Positions 46,619 to 57,248 of a DNA stretch of 64,000 bases are shown here, piece after piece. The stretch covers positions 603,271 to 667,270 of the forward strand of contig JAJEKB010021802.1 in NCBI GenBank assembly GCA_022393335.1. The letters are read 5' to 3'. The notes under the pieces were generated by a model. The model saw only the letters and a program-made list of their open reading frames with translations, did no database searches and was not told the origin of the DNA. Source of the DNA: Macrotrachela quadricornifera. Its lineage: Eukaryota; Rotifera; Eurotatoria; Philodinida; Philodinidae. Made by a program: the position numbers and the translations under genes. Numbering within the stretch: position 1 is the stretch's first letter; each line of letters opens with the position of its first letter.

Positions 46619-47474
46619 ATTTTACAGAAAAATAATGTAGCTTCGACAATGTAATTTAGCAAAGTACAACAAAAGTCAATACATCAAGAGTTACTAGCAT
46701 TTAATAATTACAATTAATAGAAAATGAATAGTAATTTATATAAAGTTAACGGTTTTTGACAAGAATTTGACAATAAAAAGTCAATTGTTCAACTTTGGTA
46801 ACAAATAACTTCTTTCAATTTGCAAGAGTCTTAGGTTATGGTTATTAATCTTTGTAGAGTCGCTTGTAAAACTTTAAGGACAATCAAAGTTTTCAAAATA
46901 GATATTTGCCACATAGAAAAAATAAAATATATCACATGTTCATGTGTATAACTTTTTCAATATCTATCTAGTCAGAATATACTGGTCTAGATCTATGTTC
47001 ACCGAATATACATAGCAGGATACGAGTAGTTATAGAATATATAGTAGAATAAGATCCTAAAAAAAGTTTGTTTAAATATCATTGTATATAATCGTATATA
47101 AAGTACGATTGAAGATGAAGTACTTGGTAGAATAATATTCTAAGAGCTTGATATTTATACGAGAGAAGCGATTTTTATGTAATGTATTGTATTAGGCATT
47201 TAAACTATACTACCATGTATGTATACGTGGTTATTTAAGAATGTGAGTAACATACAATTAATGATGAAATATATATAGTGAAAAAAAAATGTAAAAAATG
47301 TGTTCAGATAAAAAATCAAGATTTATTCAATGAAAAGTCAGGTTTTCAATAATAAATTCATCTGTATACAAAACTTTATTTTAATAAATAATATATAATA
47401 AAATTTCAAATAATATAAAATCTAAAAAAAACCTGCTACATAGAAAAAGTCTATGTGGTACAAAAAAACAAGAA
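46619..47474. other. Intergenic, no gene recognised
   Basis: AT-rich spacer between two oppositely oriented transposase fossils. No clear transposon ends were found. Confidence 0.45.
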
Positions 47475-48271
47475 ATGAATAATGTTGATACTTATGTTTT
47501 TGATCAATTAGAACATGCTCGACATCAATATTTATCCGTTCATGATATTGATTTACGTAGATGGCGTTTTAAAAAAGCGTTGAATTAAATTTAAATGATT
47601 TTCAGGCTTCTGATAATTGATAATATACTTTTAAATATCAACATGAAATATGCAGTCGAAAAATAACTAAACTGGTTACAGAAAAGGCCGTTGAAAATCA
47701 AGAAGAAATTAATGAAGCAGCTGAAAATTTCTTTTTTGAAACAAATAAAATAATTGAAAGATATGATCCAAATCAGGTGTTGAATACTTATCGGATCGAT
47801 ATTGAACTAGAACCTTATGATGATAGAATATTAACTCATAGCGGAGAAAAGTTTACTTGGGGTTCTGTTCGATCACTTGGAGTTGCCACCCATTCTTATA
47901 CTATCCAACCCAATATAACAATAGACGGATGTGTTCTTCATCCACTTTATATGTGTTTAAAAGAAGTATTAGGACACATTAGTGAAAATTTGAAAAAAAA
48001 CCTGTTCAGTGCAAAAAATATGGTTCTTACTTGTTCTAAAAGTGGTAAATTATCATCATCACTAGTTACTTACTGGCGTGATCAGTGTTTTATTCCAAAT
48101 CTACAATCGAGAACATTACTACTTCTTGATAGTTTGCCATACCAAGTTCATCCAGATGTTTATAAAGAATTGAAGCATTTCGAATAACGAGTGATTCTAC
48201 AAAAAAACTACACCAATGATCTAACGACTTGATGTTCATTATCATCGTCAACATAAAAAAATTGTACGACG
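47475..48271 (+). pseudogene. Tc5/pogo-type transposase fossil (CENP-B-like HTH + DDE region)
   Basis: The N-terminal part reads DIDLRRWRFKKALN, then, after a one-base loss, LNDFQASDN and (past TGA and TAA stops) YTFKYQHEICSRKITKLVTEKA, a CENP-B-type helix-turn-helix. The open part 47777-48187 continues with HSGEKFTWGSVRSLG..THSYTIQPNITIDG, 'CSKSGKLSSSLVTYW' and 'SRTLLLLDSL', typical of DDE_1 transposases. A shifted frame after 48187 gives Q-RLDVHYHRQHKKIVRR, the usual QPLDV...R..K motif. Two nonsense changes and at least two frameshifts make it dead. The 3' end abuts a foldback. Confidence 0.75.
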
Positions 48272-48914
48272 TAGTGGCGGCCAAAATTATTCATACAGAT
48301 GAAAAATATTATAACAAACGTCATATTTCTGCAAGGAGTTGATCGTTTGGACTATGGTTTTCGCCAGAATGTAGAGCAATGTGTATACTATATCTGTAGA
48401 AAGTTTCAGCTTACTCCACCGTAAAATGATTGTTTTAGATGAGAAAGAAAAAAATCATGTATTTGAGTTTAGTCCGAAATTATTCATACAGTTCATAGAA
48501 AATAAATATAAAAATATAGAAATTTCAATTTTCGCTTTCACCTGTGTGGTCTCTATAACGTCTGAAAAATATGTATCCTACAAAATACTGCGCATTCTAT
48601 GATTAAAATGCATTTCCTGTCGTGAAAATAGCCATATTGATGAACATGCAATTATGAACATCGTAATATGTGCATGCGTCTTTGTCTGGACTGTAATGAA
48701 GAATTTTGGACTAAACTCAAACACATGATTTTTTTTCTTGCTCATTTAAAACAATCACTTTACTGTGGATCAAGCTGAAACTTACTACAGATATAGTATA
48801 CATATCACTCTACATTCTGGCGAAAACTATAGTCCAAACGATCATCTCCTTGCAGAAATATGACGTTTGTTATTATATTTTTGATTTGTATGAATGATTT
48901 TGGCCGCCACTGTA
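48272..48914. mobile_element. Foldback/MITE with GTGGCGGCC termini between two transposase fossils
   Basis: The left arm (48272-48500) and right arm (48688-48914) are inverted copies. The right end reads ggccgccactg-TA and the left end TA-gtggcggcc, lacking the outer CA. Arms pair over 'atcgtttggactat.gttttcgccagaatgtagag' and the region around 'tcatgt.tttgagtttagtcc'. The spacer is about 187 bp. A TA target is suggested. Open frames inside are shadows. Confidence 0.8.
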
Positions 48915-49502
48915 GCTAGTTCATCTTGGTTCGTATTCACTTCCTCATTGCTTGAAAAATGAAGAAACTTAAGACGTAATTCAAATTTATTCAGCTACAT
49001 TGTATTTTGAATAATTTTTAATCCATAGAATTGACTTTCGCTCCAGTAATAACTTACTTTTGAAATTTTGTACCAAACCTATCTCGATGATTATTTCTAA
49101 AAATTTCAGCATTTCTTCGTTGGTAGTTGGCTCCGATTGAGGATTTTTTGATCATTCGCTAGGTTTATGTGTTAGTAAGTATTGTTCTGCGTATCTGTTA
49201 GTTTCACGAACCATAAGACTTATTACTTCGTTAGTGATGAAATGTCGATAGCAATCAATAGGATTGATGGTACCATCTTCGAAAGTTGATGTTACTGGTT
49301 CAACAGCTCCATCAACTTCCAGACATTCACCATCAGATTGTTATTCTATTTCACTCTAGACGTTTGAATCCACCTTCTTATCAGCGTCTTCTTCGTCAGA
49401 ACTTCCATATTTGAAATGCATTCTAGCAAAATCATCGTCCAATGAACTCACTTCACTAAGTGAGTTAACGCTATCGTCTGTACTAACTTCTTCTGACGAC
49501 AT
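48915..49502 (-). pseudogene. piggyBac transposase N-terminal fossil
   Basis: The minus strand from ATG at 49502 encodes an acidic serine-rich start (MSSEEVSTDDSVNSL...DDDFA), then INPIDCYRHFITNEVISLM, VRETNRYAEQYL, TNEEMLKFLEIIIEIGLVQ and, after a disruption, LNKFELRLKFLHFSSNEE. This order matches the DDE_Tnp_1_7 (piggyBac) N-terminal half. There are in-frame stops (for example TAG after VDSNV). The catalytic half is absent: the sequence runs straight into the foldback at 48914. Confidence 0.75.
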
Positions 49503-51288
49503 ATAAAATTCTTAAGAAGTCTGACAATGTTAATCGCTTTTATACTGATGAGCAGCGACAAGCAGAATAGATATGAATTCAACACAAAAAACTGAAAGCT
49601 TCTCGTCCTTATCCCGCACCTAACGTGTATTACACAGTATAGAACGAAAACATAACTAGAGTCATTGGACAGCTGGACATGAGATTTGATTCACTATCTA
49701 ATTGTACAAAAAAGAAGGACAGTAAAATTTGATAGCATAGAAAGAAAAGTCATTAAGTGCATTTACTAGCAGTTTATTGTCCGTACGAAAGAGTATCTCG
49801 ATCAGTTCCCATGCAAAAACTGAATCACTTCGAATGTGTTAAACATCATGACATGATATAAAATATAGGAGAAAAAAATAAAGGAACAAATGATTTTTAG
49901 TTTTTGTTACATTTGTCTAAAACACTTAATGCGCATACTTGCTAGCAATCATAGAACTAACATTAACATTATACCCATGTCACCAGTCTTTTCACAACTG
50001 CGTCGCAGTTATCGTAGTTCGTACTGACGCATGGGGGTATAAAAGGAGGTGTCGCAAGCACTCCAGCTCATTTTTACTTTTTATAATGAGAAAGATACTT
50101 CATTTATTTTTCTAAAGAATAAAGGTCAGTGCCAGAGTGTATTAAATAATCAATACAAATATCTAATTACTAGATAGATGATGATTAATTTTTTATTAAT
50201 TTGTTATTTATTTATTTAGAAAAGGCTGAAATTGAGTGCACGCAATCTCCTACAAGTGCGATTTTTTTCATCGCAGCTGCGGCACAGTTTGACTGCAGTT
50301 GAACACATGGATAAGAATGGTATTTAATTTGTTTTGGCCAAATAATTTTTCAATGAATTTCTCAGGTTGAATAATAATTGAAGTACTACATCCGATTAAA
50401 TATTTCAATAAAAATAAAAATATATAAAAGAAAAGATAGATATTCTAATATAAGTTTATTAACGACGATGAGTTGTAAAAGTTTTTGAGATTTATATATG
50501 AATTCTTTTAAAAAATTTTATTATACTGTTCAATAATTCATCCATTTTTCTTTACAAGTAATGGAAAATATATTTTGATATGAATCCTTTTTCACCCTTT
50601 CATGTGCACACTTTTCAGCTTCATTATAACACACTATGAAAGAATAAAGATGATTCATTGATTCTTATCTCCACGACTCTACATTTCAATATACGAAGAG
50701 ATGTTTCAAAGAGTTTCGTCAACACAACAAAGCATGATGTTTTATATCAACACTTCTCTTTTCATTTTTCGTACCATCAACAACAATCGAACTTTAATGA
50801 ATTTTTCGTTCATTGGTTGTCAACGGATCTGTATGCTCATATTTATAAAGAGAATGTTATTCAAGTGGCATACATCAATAATAATAAACATAAATATGAT
50901 AAAAAGTAGAAAAATCTGAAAAATATTTTAGATAAATTGAAATCTTTTCATTCATCAGCTGCAAACTAGCGATATTAATCTATCTCTATTTTATAAAATA
51001 ACTATAAATGAATTATTTGTTTTTAAAGCAAAAAGAGATGTTTCTTTCTGTAATAGATAAACATACAGGTATCCACAGTAGTATAATAAAGTATATGATA
51101 ACCAACATCCTTACCATCACCCACATCTCGGTATGTTATATTGTTAAAAAATAAAGATATTATATGAAAAGACATGCAAAAACGTTATCTAAGTTATATA
51201 CTTTTTATATCTATCATCTGATTATATTTTGTAAAATGCTTGAAAGAAATAAAAGATGTAATAATCGTAGAAAAAAAAAAGTTATTAT
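49503..51288. other. Intergenic with an orphan TATA-type promoter
   Basis: Apart from the promoter-like signal near 50036, the interval has no convincing gene. The overlapping small frames at 50658-50919 show no domain. The 12-mer TCACCCACATCT found in two foldbacks recurs at 51117-51128. Confidence 0.4.
50030..50075 (+). promoter_or_regulatory. Strong TATA-box core promoter without a recognised gene
   Basis: 'gggggTATAAAAGGAGgtg' at 50033-50051 is a near-ideal TATA box in a G+C-rich context, preceded by palindrome aactgcgtcgcagtt (about 49997-50011) and followed by cactccagctcattttt about 25-30 bp on, where transcription would start. An AATAAA lies about 80 bp downstream (near 50115), so a solo-LTR-like arrangement is conceivable. 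No downstream coding frame was identified. Confidence 0.45.
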
Positions 51289-51432
51289 TTAATTTATCTT
51301 TACTTTTTAATAGTAAGGAATTGGTTCATCTTTATTTCATGACGTCAAATATAAATAAAATCATTTTATAGTAAATAAAAAGATTTTATTTATATTTACT
51401 CTTTGTAGCAAGGAACAGTAAAGATAAATTAA
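51289..51432. repeat. Small nested palindrome in the TPR-ART 5' region, with a CRE site
   Basis: The outer arms TTAATTTATCTTTACT (51289-51304) and AGTAAAGATAAATTAA (51417-51432) are perfect 16-bp inverted repeats. The inner arms AAATATAAATAAAATC (51347-51362) and GATTTTATTTATATTT (51382-51397) form another perfect pair. TGACGTCA, the palindromic CRE/ATF consensus, lies at 51340-51347. The structure ends 25 bp before the ATG of the downstream gene. It may be a mini-MITE that now provides 5' UTR or promoter sequence. Confidence 0.75.
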
Positions 51433-51456
51433 CATCTCTACTATACAGTACATATA

Positions 51457-54021
51457 ATGGACACAAAGATAAAGTCAATAACTGCTGCTGTATCGATAGA
51501 ATCTGTGAGGATTAGACCAGCTCGACCATTACATGCTCGGATGCTCCCAAAGTTTTTCCTTCTCTGGTTGGACGAAAATATTGATGATATAAACAACGAT
51601 ATCTATCGTAACAACATCATAAAATTACGGCAAGTCGTTGATACTGTTAATACATTCACTGATGTGAATGCTTGTATTAATTTCTTTACCAACATCAAAG
51701 AAGAGAAGACTTTTTTAATTGTTTCTGGAATACTCAGCCAAATTGTGATTCCTATTGTTCACGACATTTCTCAAATACGTCTCGTTTACATCTTTGGTGA
51801 AAACGAATCTCATCATGAGCAATGGGCACAACAATGGTCTAAAGTGAAAGGTGTTTTCGCTGATATCACACCGATCTGTGAGGCACTTGAACAAGCTGTT
51901 CATGAATGTGATAAAAACATGCTTTCCATCAGCTTCGTTAAAACAACTGATGGAGTCTTGAACAAAAGTCTTGATCAACTTAACCAATCCTTTATGTATA
52001 CACAAATATTGAAGGAAATCTTACTCACTATTGACTTCAAACAAACACACATCGACAAATTTCTTACATACTGTCGCAAACAGTTCAACTACAATAGTAT
52101 TGAATTACAGAATGTTGAAAAACTATGTAGAGAATATCCTAATCCTCAACCAATTTGGTGGTATACATATAATTGTTTTCTTTATTCCATGTTGAATAGA
52201 GCGTTACGTATTATGGAAGTGGATCTTATTATTAATATGGGTTTCTTCATTCGAGACCTTCACTCAGACATCGTTACACTTCATTCCAAACAATACAGTG
52301 GACATCACCATTCAAATTCATTTACCGTCTTTCGTGGACAAGGTTTATCTCCAACAGCCTTCGACGAATTAATTAAAACAAAAGGTGGATTAATGTCGTT
52401 CAATTATTTCTTGTCGACAAGTCTTGATCGAGCCGTATCTCTTGCCTTTGCCGAAAGTAATCAGTATAATACTGATCTAATAGGCGTACTCTTTGAAATA
52501 ACTATCAATCCATCGATATCGTCTACTGTTTTTGCCAACATCAGTGATGTCAGTTATTATCAGGGAGAAAAAGAAATACTCTTCTCAATGCATTCTGTCT
52601 TTCGTATTGGACAGATCAAACAAATTGGTGGAGATGATCGTCTTTGGCAGGTAGAATTAACATTGACCAATGACAATGATTCTCATCTTAATTCGTTAAT
52701 TGAAAGTATCCGAGAAGAGACATTTCCAAACGAAGAAGGATGGAGTCGACTTGGTAGATTACTGCTAAAACTAGGTCATTTTAATAAGGCTGAAGAATTA
52801 TATGAAATCCTACTTCAACAGGCAACAGATAATGGTGAAAAAGCACATTTATATCATATGCTCGGAGTCGCTAAGAACTATCAAGAAAAACATGTAGAAG
52901 CTATTGAATTTTATGAAAAATCAATTGAAATTAAACAGAATATTCTCTTTCCAATTCAATCGGATTTAGCTACTTCTTATAATAATATTGGAAGTGTGTA
53001 TGACAATATGGGCAAGTACTCGGAAGCACTTTTATATTATCAAAAAGGGCTTGTTATCAAACAAAAAACTCTATTTTCAGATCATCCTAGTTTGGCCACT
53101 TCTTATAATAATATCGGTTTAGTCTATGACAACATGGGCAACAACTCGGAGGCAATTTCATATTACGAAAAGGCACTTGAAATCTATCAAAAAACTCTTC
53201 CTCTAAATCATCCTAAATTTGCAACTTCTTATAATAACATTGGATCAGTATATGAAAATATGGGTGATTACTCAAAAGCACTTTCATATTATGAAAAAGA
53301 TCTTGAAATATGTCAGAAAACTCTTCCTTCAAATCATCCCAATTTAGCAACTTCTTATAACAACATCAGTCTAGTATATAAAAAGATGGGCCAATACTCA
53401 AAAGCAGTTTCATCTTATGAAAAATCACTCGAAATTAAACAAAAAATTCTTCCTTCAAATCATCCTAATTTGATAACTTCTTACAACAACATCGGAAATA
53501 TCTATAATAGTATGGGTGAATATTCGAAAGCACTCATATCTTATGAAAAAGCACTTGAAATCAAAGAAAAACGTCTTTCTCCAAATCATCCTCATTTGGC
53601 TACCTCTTACAACAACATTGGTTTGGCCTATGATAACATGAGTGAGAAATCTAAAGCACTTTCATATTATGAAAAAGCACTTGAAATATATCAAATAACT
53701 CTTCCTTCAAATCATTCCAGTTTGGCGACTTCTTATAACAATATTGGATTGATATATGATAGCATGGGTGAATACTCAAAAGCTCTATCATATTATGAAA
53801 AAGACTTTGAAATATGTCAAAAAATTCTTCATCCAAAACATCCTGAATTGGCTACTTCTTATAACAACATCGGAAATGTATATAGCAAATTGGGCGAATA
53901 TTCGAAAGCACTTTCATTTTATGAATGTGCTCTTGATATTTTACAACATTCAGTAACTGAAAATCATCCTAATCTTCTGACTGTACAAGAGAGTATCGAA
54001 TATGTTAAAAAGAAGTTGTAA
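51457..54021 (+). CDS. ADP-ribosyltransferase with kinesin-light-chain-type TPR array
   Basis: 854 residues, intronless, no signal peptide or membrane segment, so probably cytosolic. Residues ~25-160 are a conserved-looking N-terminal domain (RPLHARMLPKFFLLWLDENI; FLIVSG...PIVHDISQI.LVYIFG). Residues ~285-410 are an R-S-E-class ART domain: R293 in VFRGQG, S320-T-S322, and E371-x-E373 (QGEKEIL), all catalytic positions present. A first TPR (~426-455) and a second (~462-500) are followed by eight 42-residue repeats from residue 505 (ATSYNNIG.VY..MG.YSKAL.YYEKALEI.QKTLP.NHP.L). ART domains transfer ADP-ribose from NAD+ to arginine or other residues; the TPRs likely recruit the target. Such fusions are numerous in bdelloids. 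The 126-bp DNA repeats (52969-53976) invite expansion and gene conversion. Confidence 0.88.
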   Translation: MDTKIKSITAAVSIESVRIRPARPLHARMLPKFFLLWLDENIDDINNDIYRNNIIKLRQVVDTVNTFTDVNACINFFTNIKEEKTFLIVSGILSQIVIPIVHDISQIRLVYIFGENESHHEQWAQQWSKVKGVFADITPICEALEQAVHECDKNMLSISFVKTTDGVLNKSLDQLNQSFMYTQILKEILLTIDFKQTHIDKFLTYCRKQFNYNSIELQNVEKLCREYPNPQPIWWYTYNCFLYSMLNRALRIMEVDLIINMGFFIRDLHSDIVTLHSKQYSGHHHSNSFTVFRGQGLSPTAFDELIKTKGGLMSFNYFLSTSLDRAVSLAFAESNQYNTDLIGVLFEITINPSISSTVFANISDVSYYQGEKEILFSMHSVFRIGQIKQIGGDDRLWQVELTLTNDNDSHLNSLIESIREETFPNEEGWSRLGRLLLKLGHFNKAEELYEILLQQATDNGEKAHLYHMLGVAKNYQEKHVEAIEFYEKSIEIKQNILFPIQSDLATSYNNIGSVYDNMGKYSEALLYYQKGLVIKQKTLFSDHPSLATSYNNIGLVYDNMGNNSEAISYYEKALEIYQKTLPLNHPKFATSYNNIGSVYENMGDYSKALSYYEKDLEICQKTLPSNHPNLATSYNNISLVYKKMGQYSKAVSSYEKSLEIKQKILPSNHPNLITSYNNIGNIYNSMGEYSKALISYEKALEIKEKRLSPNHPHLATSYNNIGLAYDNMSEKSKALSYYEKALEIYQITLPSNHSSLATSYNNIGLIYDSMGEYSKALSYYEKDFEICQKILHPKHPELATSYNNIGNVYSKLGEYSKALSFYECALDILQHSVTENHPNLLTVQESIEYVKKKL
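52969..53976 (+). repeat. Eight 126-bp coding tandem repeats (TPR)
   Basis: Eight units in frame, each beginning with the codons for (A/I)TSYNNI, with nearly constant length and strong nucleotide similarity. Unit number may vary between alleles. Confidence 0.9.
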
Positions 54022-55580
54022 ATGATTTTTTGGTTTTTTTTTTTATTTATTCGAGAGTTAAGTTTCACTTAGACAGGAGTCTTTTTAGTGGAAAAGAAAC
54101 ATGCATACACACACAGAAGCTTTATCTTATTGATTATACAAACAGAACCATGCTCCTCAACCAGATCAACAATACATATAAAAGGTATGTATATATGTAT
54201 ATATCGTGAAAGAAACTTCTCGGTATTGTTTTACATATCTACAACAATAAGAGTTTTTGTGAGTTGAATTAAAAAGAGTTATTCATAGGCTGAAGAAAAC
54301 AGGTGGCTAGAAAAAAGTTTCTTTATAAATAAATACATATCGTCTAGTTTTGTGAAAACTACACGTTAACCATTGTTAATTGTGGTTAATTAACGGTCAA
54401 TACCATATTTGAATTTAAGTAGAAATTTATGAATTGAATGTAATGCATCGTCATTATAGAATGAGAACAGAGAATATAATCTTTATGGTAACTGAAATGT
54501 ATTTAAATAGTAATGAAAGATAATTAATTAACCATACGTATCTATAATCTATTAGACACTAACTTGCTTTCTCGTTATTGTGAGCTGTTTTTGTTTTAAA
54601 TGAAAACCATCTATTATAATTCCTCTATCGTCTTATATTTGTTTTTAGATATTATTAGAATGAAGAAAAATATCAATACATATGAGAAAAGCAAAAATAT
54701 AAAACTTACCACTAAAAAGAGAAATTTTCTCCTACAAACGAAATTCTTCAAAAATTTCTTTTACTATTAAAATCAAATTAATCACATGGCTTTCTTTTAA
54801 CATATGTATTACAAAAACTTAATTGTAACTTCTTGTTATATTTAATTTTTCAACAGACATTTTTAATACATTCTAAAAACTCACGACTATGCTAAAATGA
54901 AATAAAATAACATTAATACGAGTAAAATGGTCTAAAATGAAAAAAAAAGACTTATTGTTATAATCAATATTTTAAATTGCACTATCGTTATAATCCAATT
55001 GTGATGACCTACGACATTAATTACAATTAAAGATGTTTACAAATTGACAATAATAAATTTCGTTTCCCAATTGGTAGTAATGAAAGAGAAAGTGATAAGC
55101 TTTTCTATTTGATATTAATTATAGATTTCATATAATTTAAATAATTCGTATGTAAATATTTTAATCGAACAAGTTTTTCCTAGAGTAGAGAATCATTGTC
55201 ACAAGAGTTCTCTAGGACATTTATATAAAGTAATTGAAGATATTTAAATCAATAAATTTTGATACTATAATAATCTGTCTCTTTCTATCTTCTAACATAA
55301 TGAAGAAAGTTTACACGTCAAAATATATTCATTCTATCAGAGACATGTGTATGTTATTCCTTTCTGATGATATCTTATCTATTATTTTTAATTGTAACCT
55401 TTTCAATTTTCTTAATTATAAATGACGATTAGAGAAGATACAGATTCTATGGTGTTATTTTCTAGCTATCGGACTTCCTATAATAGTTATAAAATCTTTT
55501 CCAGATACTAAACTTCTAAATTTTTTCTGATATAAATAATGATTTTCTTAATGTTGTTTTCTTTTGTAAGAAAGATTTAT
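54022..55580. other. Intergenic, no gene recognised
   Basis: Very AT-rich DNA with short frames only. No repeat with definable ends. Confidence 0.45.
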
Positions 55581-55994
55581 ATGAAGAATTTGTTTTTTTG
55601 CTCTTTCATATATATATTTATTTTTTTCATTTAAAAAATAGGTTTTATTCAATATCTATCATCAATTCAATGTTATACATGTAATCAATTAGATTTTTTC
55701 TGTGCATTATCATTAGTTTTTGATAATGGTGATGAAAGTAATGAAAATAGTATAGATATTATGACTTATGATTCTGATTATGTTTGTCAAGTGAAATTTT
55801 GAAAAGGAAAAAAAAATTTACTTTAAATTTTATCTAATTAGAATGAGTATTACTTTGATTCCAAAGCTGGTGTAGAAAAATTAATTTTACGTGGGATAAA
55901 ATTTTGTGAAGAAATAAATGTAACTAATCATCATACATATTTTTATAATACAGATAATTGTAATAAATGGATACCACCAATGTTAACCCTTTGA
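55581..55994 (+). pseudogene. Ly6-like GPI protein gene truncated by a MITE
   Basis: Exons 55642-55790 and 55842-55994 (intron 51 bp, GTGAAA..AATTAG, phase 0) encode SSIQCYTCNQLDFFC..., YVCQ-NEYYFDSKAGVEKLI..G.KFCEEIN and TDNCNKW, a cysteine pattern ending in NCN as in Ly6/uPAR domains. Upstream, an in-frame ATG at 55581 gives a signal-peptide-like MKNLFFCSFIYIFIFFI, but a TAA separates it from the mature part, so either the gene is already dead or the true 5' exon is elsewhere. The present stop codon lies inside the piggyBac-type MITE that begins at 55987. Beyond the MITE (56563-56670) the frame would continue with a hydrophobic GPI-type tail. Confidence 0.6.
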
Positions 55995-56566
55995 GTCCCG
56001 GCGACGTCTATATACGTCCTAGTATTTGTTCACTGTTGATGTATATCTCACGTATTGGCTAATCCCTGAAGGATTGTTCCTTCTTAGCTTATTATCATTT
56101 TGGGATATTCTAGGATGGGAATATTCCTTGTCTTTATCACCTTCTATAGTACTATGACCTGTAAGATCCTAAAGGTCATACGTTATGTCATCTCTCAAGT
56201 TCTGCATATCTTTTCTCTCTTTCTTTGTGTCATATAGATCCCTTTCCTTTCTTCTACCTTCGTACATGATGTCATGTTTTTTCTTTGCTTATTCCACAAA
56301 CATTGCAATCAAAACACCCTCTAAGGAACTAGGCAATATGCACATCCCATAATGTCCAAAGTGATACACAGTATATGTATGTTGACTACAATGTACCTCT
56401 GTGTATTGTTAGTTGCTTTAAAGACTATCATACAGAAATGGACTACTAATGCTTATTTGACGCAGAAATGCGGTTTCTTTCAAAAAAACTAAATAAAAGG
56501 ACCAAATTTAAACATTACTTATAAAAATTTGGATTTTCGCAAAAAAGCCGGGACTCAAAGGGTTAA
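55983..56566. mobile_element. piggyBac-type MITE, 576 bp, TTAA target duplication
   Basis: TTAA (55983-55986) and TTAA (56563-56566) flank a 576-bp element with perfect 16-bp terminal inverted repeats CCCTTTGAGTCCCGGC and GCCGGGACTCAAAGGG. TTAA targets and CCC ends are diagnostic of piggyBac-type transposition. There is no transposase frame inside, so it moved in trans. Perfect termini and target duplications indicate a recent insertion. Confidence 0.92.
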
Positions 56567-56752
56567 TACAAACTTTTATTTATTCAAATAATCCATACTA
56601 TTTACCTTCGATAATACTTATCTTTTTTTCTGTTTTTTTTCAATATCTTTTATTAGAAGATAGGTTTTGAAATGTCTATAAATAAACAGATTTTATTAAA
56701 AATTAAAATAGATAAATATTTTTTTAACATAAATAATCTATAGTTTTTCCAA

Positions 56753-57248
56753 ATCAGTGTCGTTTGATTTCATATTTATATCACAGATAGATCTTTGATT
56801 ATTTAACATACTCTGAAAATGGCAGTCATGTCGGTTGAGTATTGATTGAGAAAACAACATATATGTCTTATACACTCATGCAGCAGTGAAACGAAAGTTG
56901 ATTGTTTTTCCGCATATTTTCATTTTTCTTCTATTTCCACTAATATAGACTTTTGATGCTTATATGAGGTTTTTCAAGTTTCTTTCTTGCTACTAAAGTG
57001 TTTTTGGATCGAATTACTCGACGAATGATTAGAGAAAATGTATAAAAATTGATTTTCTTTTTGAAATAAAAAAAATACGAAATTTAGTATAAAAAGGATG
57101 AATTATCGTTTTATTACTAGATGAGTATGTGAGACATATATGTTGTTTTCCCAATCAATACTCAACTTAAATGGCTGACATTTTCAGAGTATGTTGAGCA
57201 GTCAAAGATCTATCTATGATATATATATGATATCAAACAGCATTGATT
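56753..57248. mobile_element. Palindromic MITE (~500 bp)
   Basis: The termini 'atcagtgtcgtttgat' and 'atcaaacagcattgat' are inverted with two mismatches. The arms continue with 'agatagatctttgatt.tt.aacatactctgaaaatg' against its reverse complement near 57180-57218 and 'gagtattgattgagaaaacaacatatatgtct' against 57133-57165. The spacer is around 56920-57110. Non-coding. Confidence 0.85.

Noticed and set aside
50658..50919. Two overlapping ~75-83 codon frames
   Set aside because: Overlapping in different frames, AT-driven composition, no recognisable domain.
53756..53956. Extra frames on both strands within the TPR repeats
   Set aside because: Shadows created by the 126-bp coding repeats.
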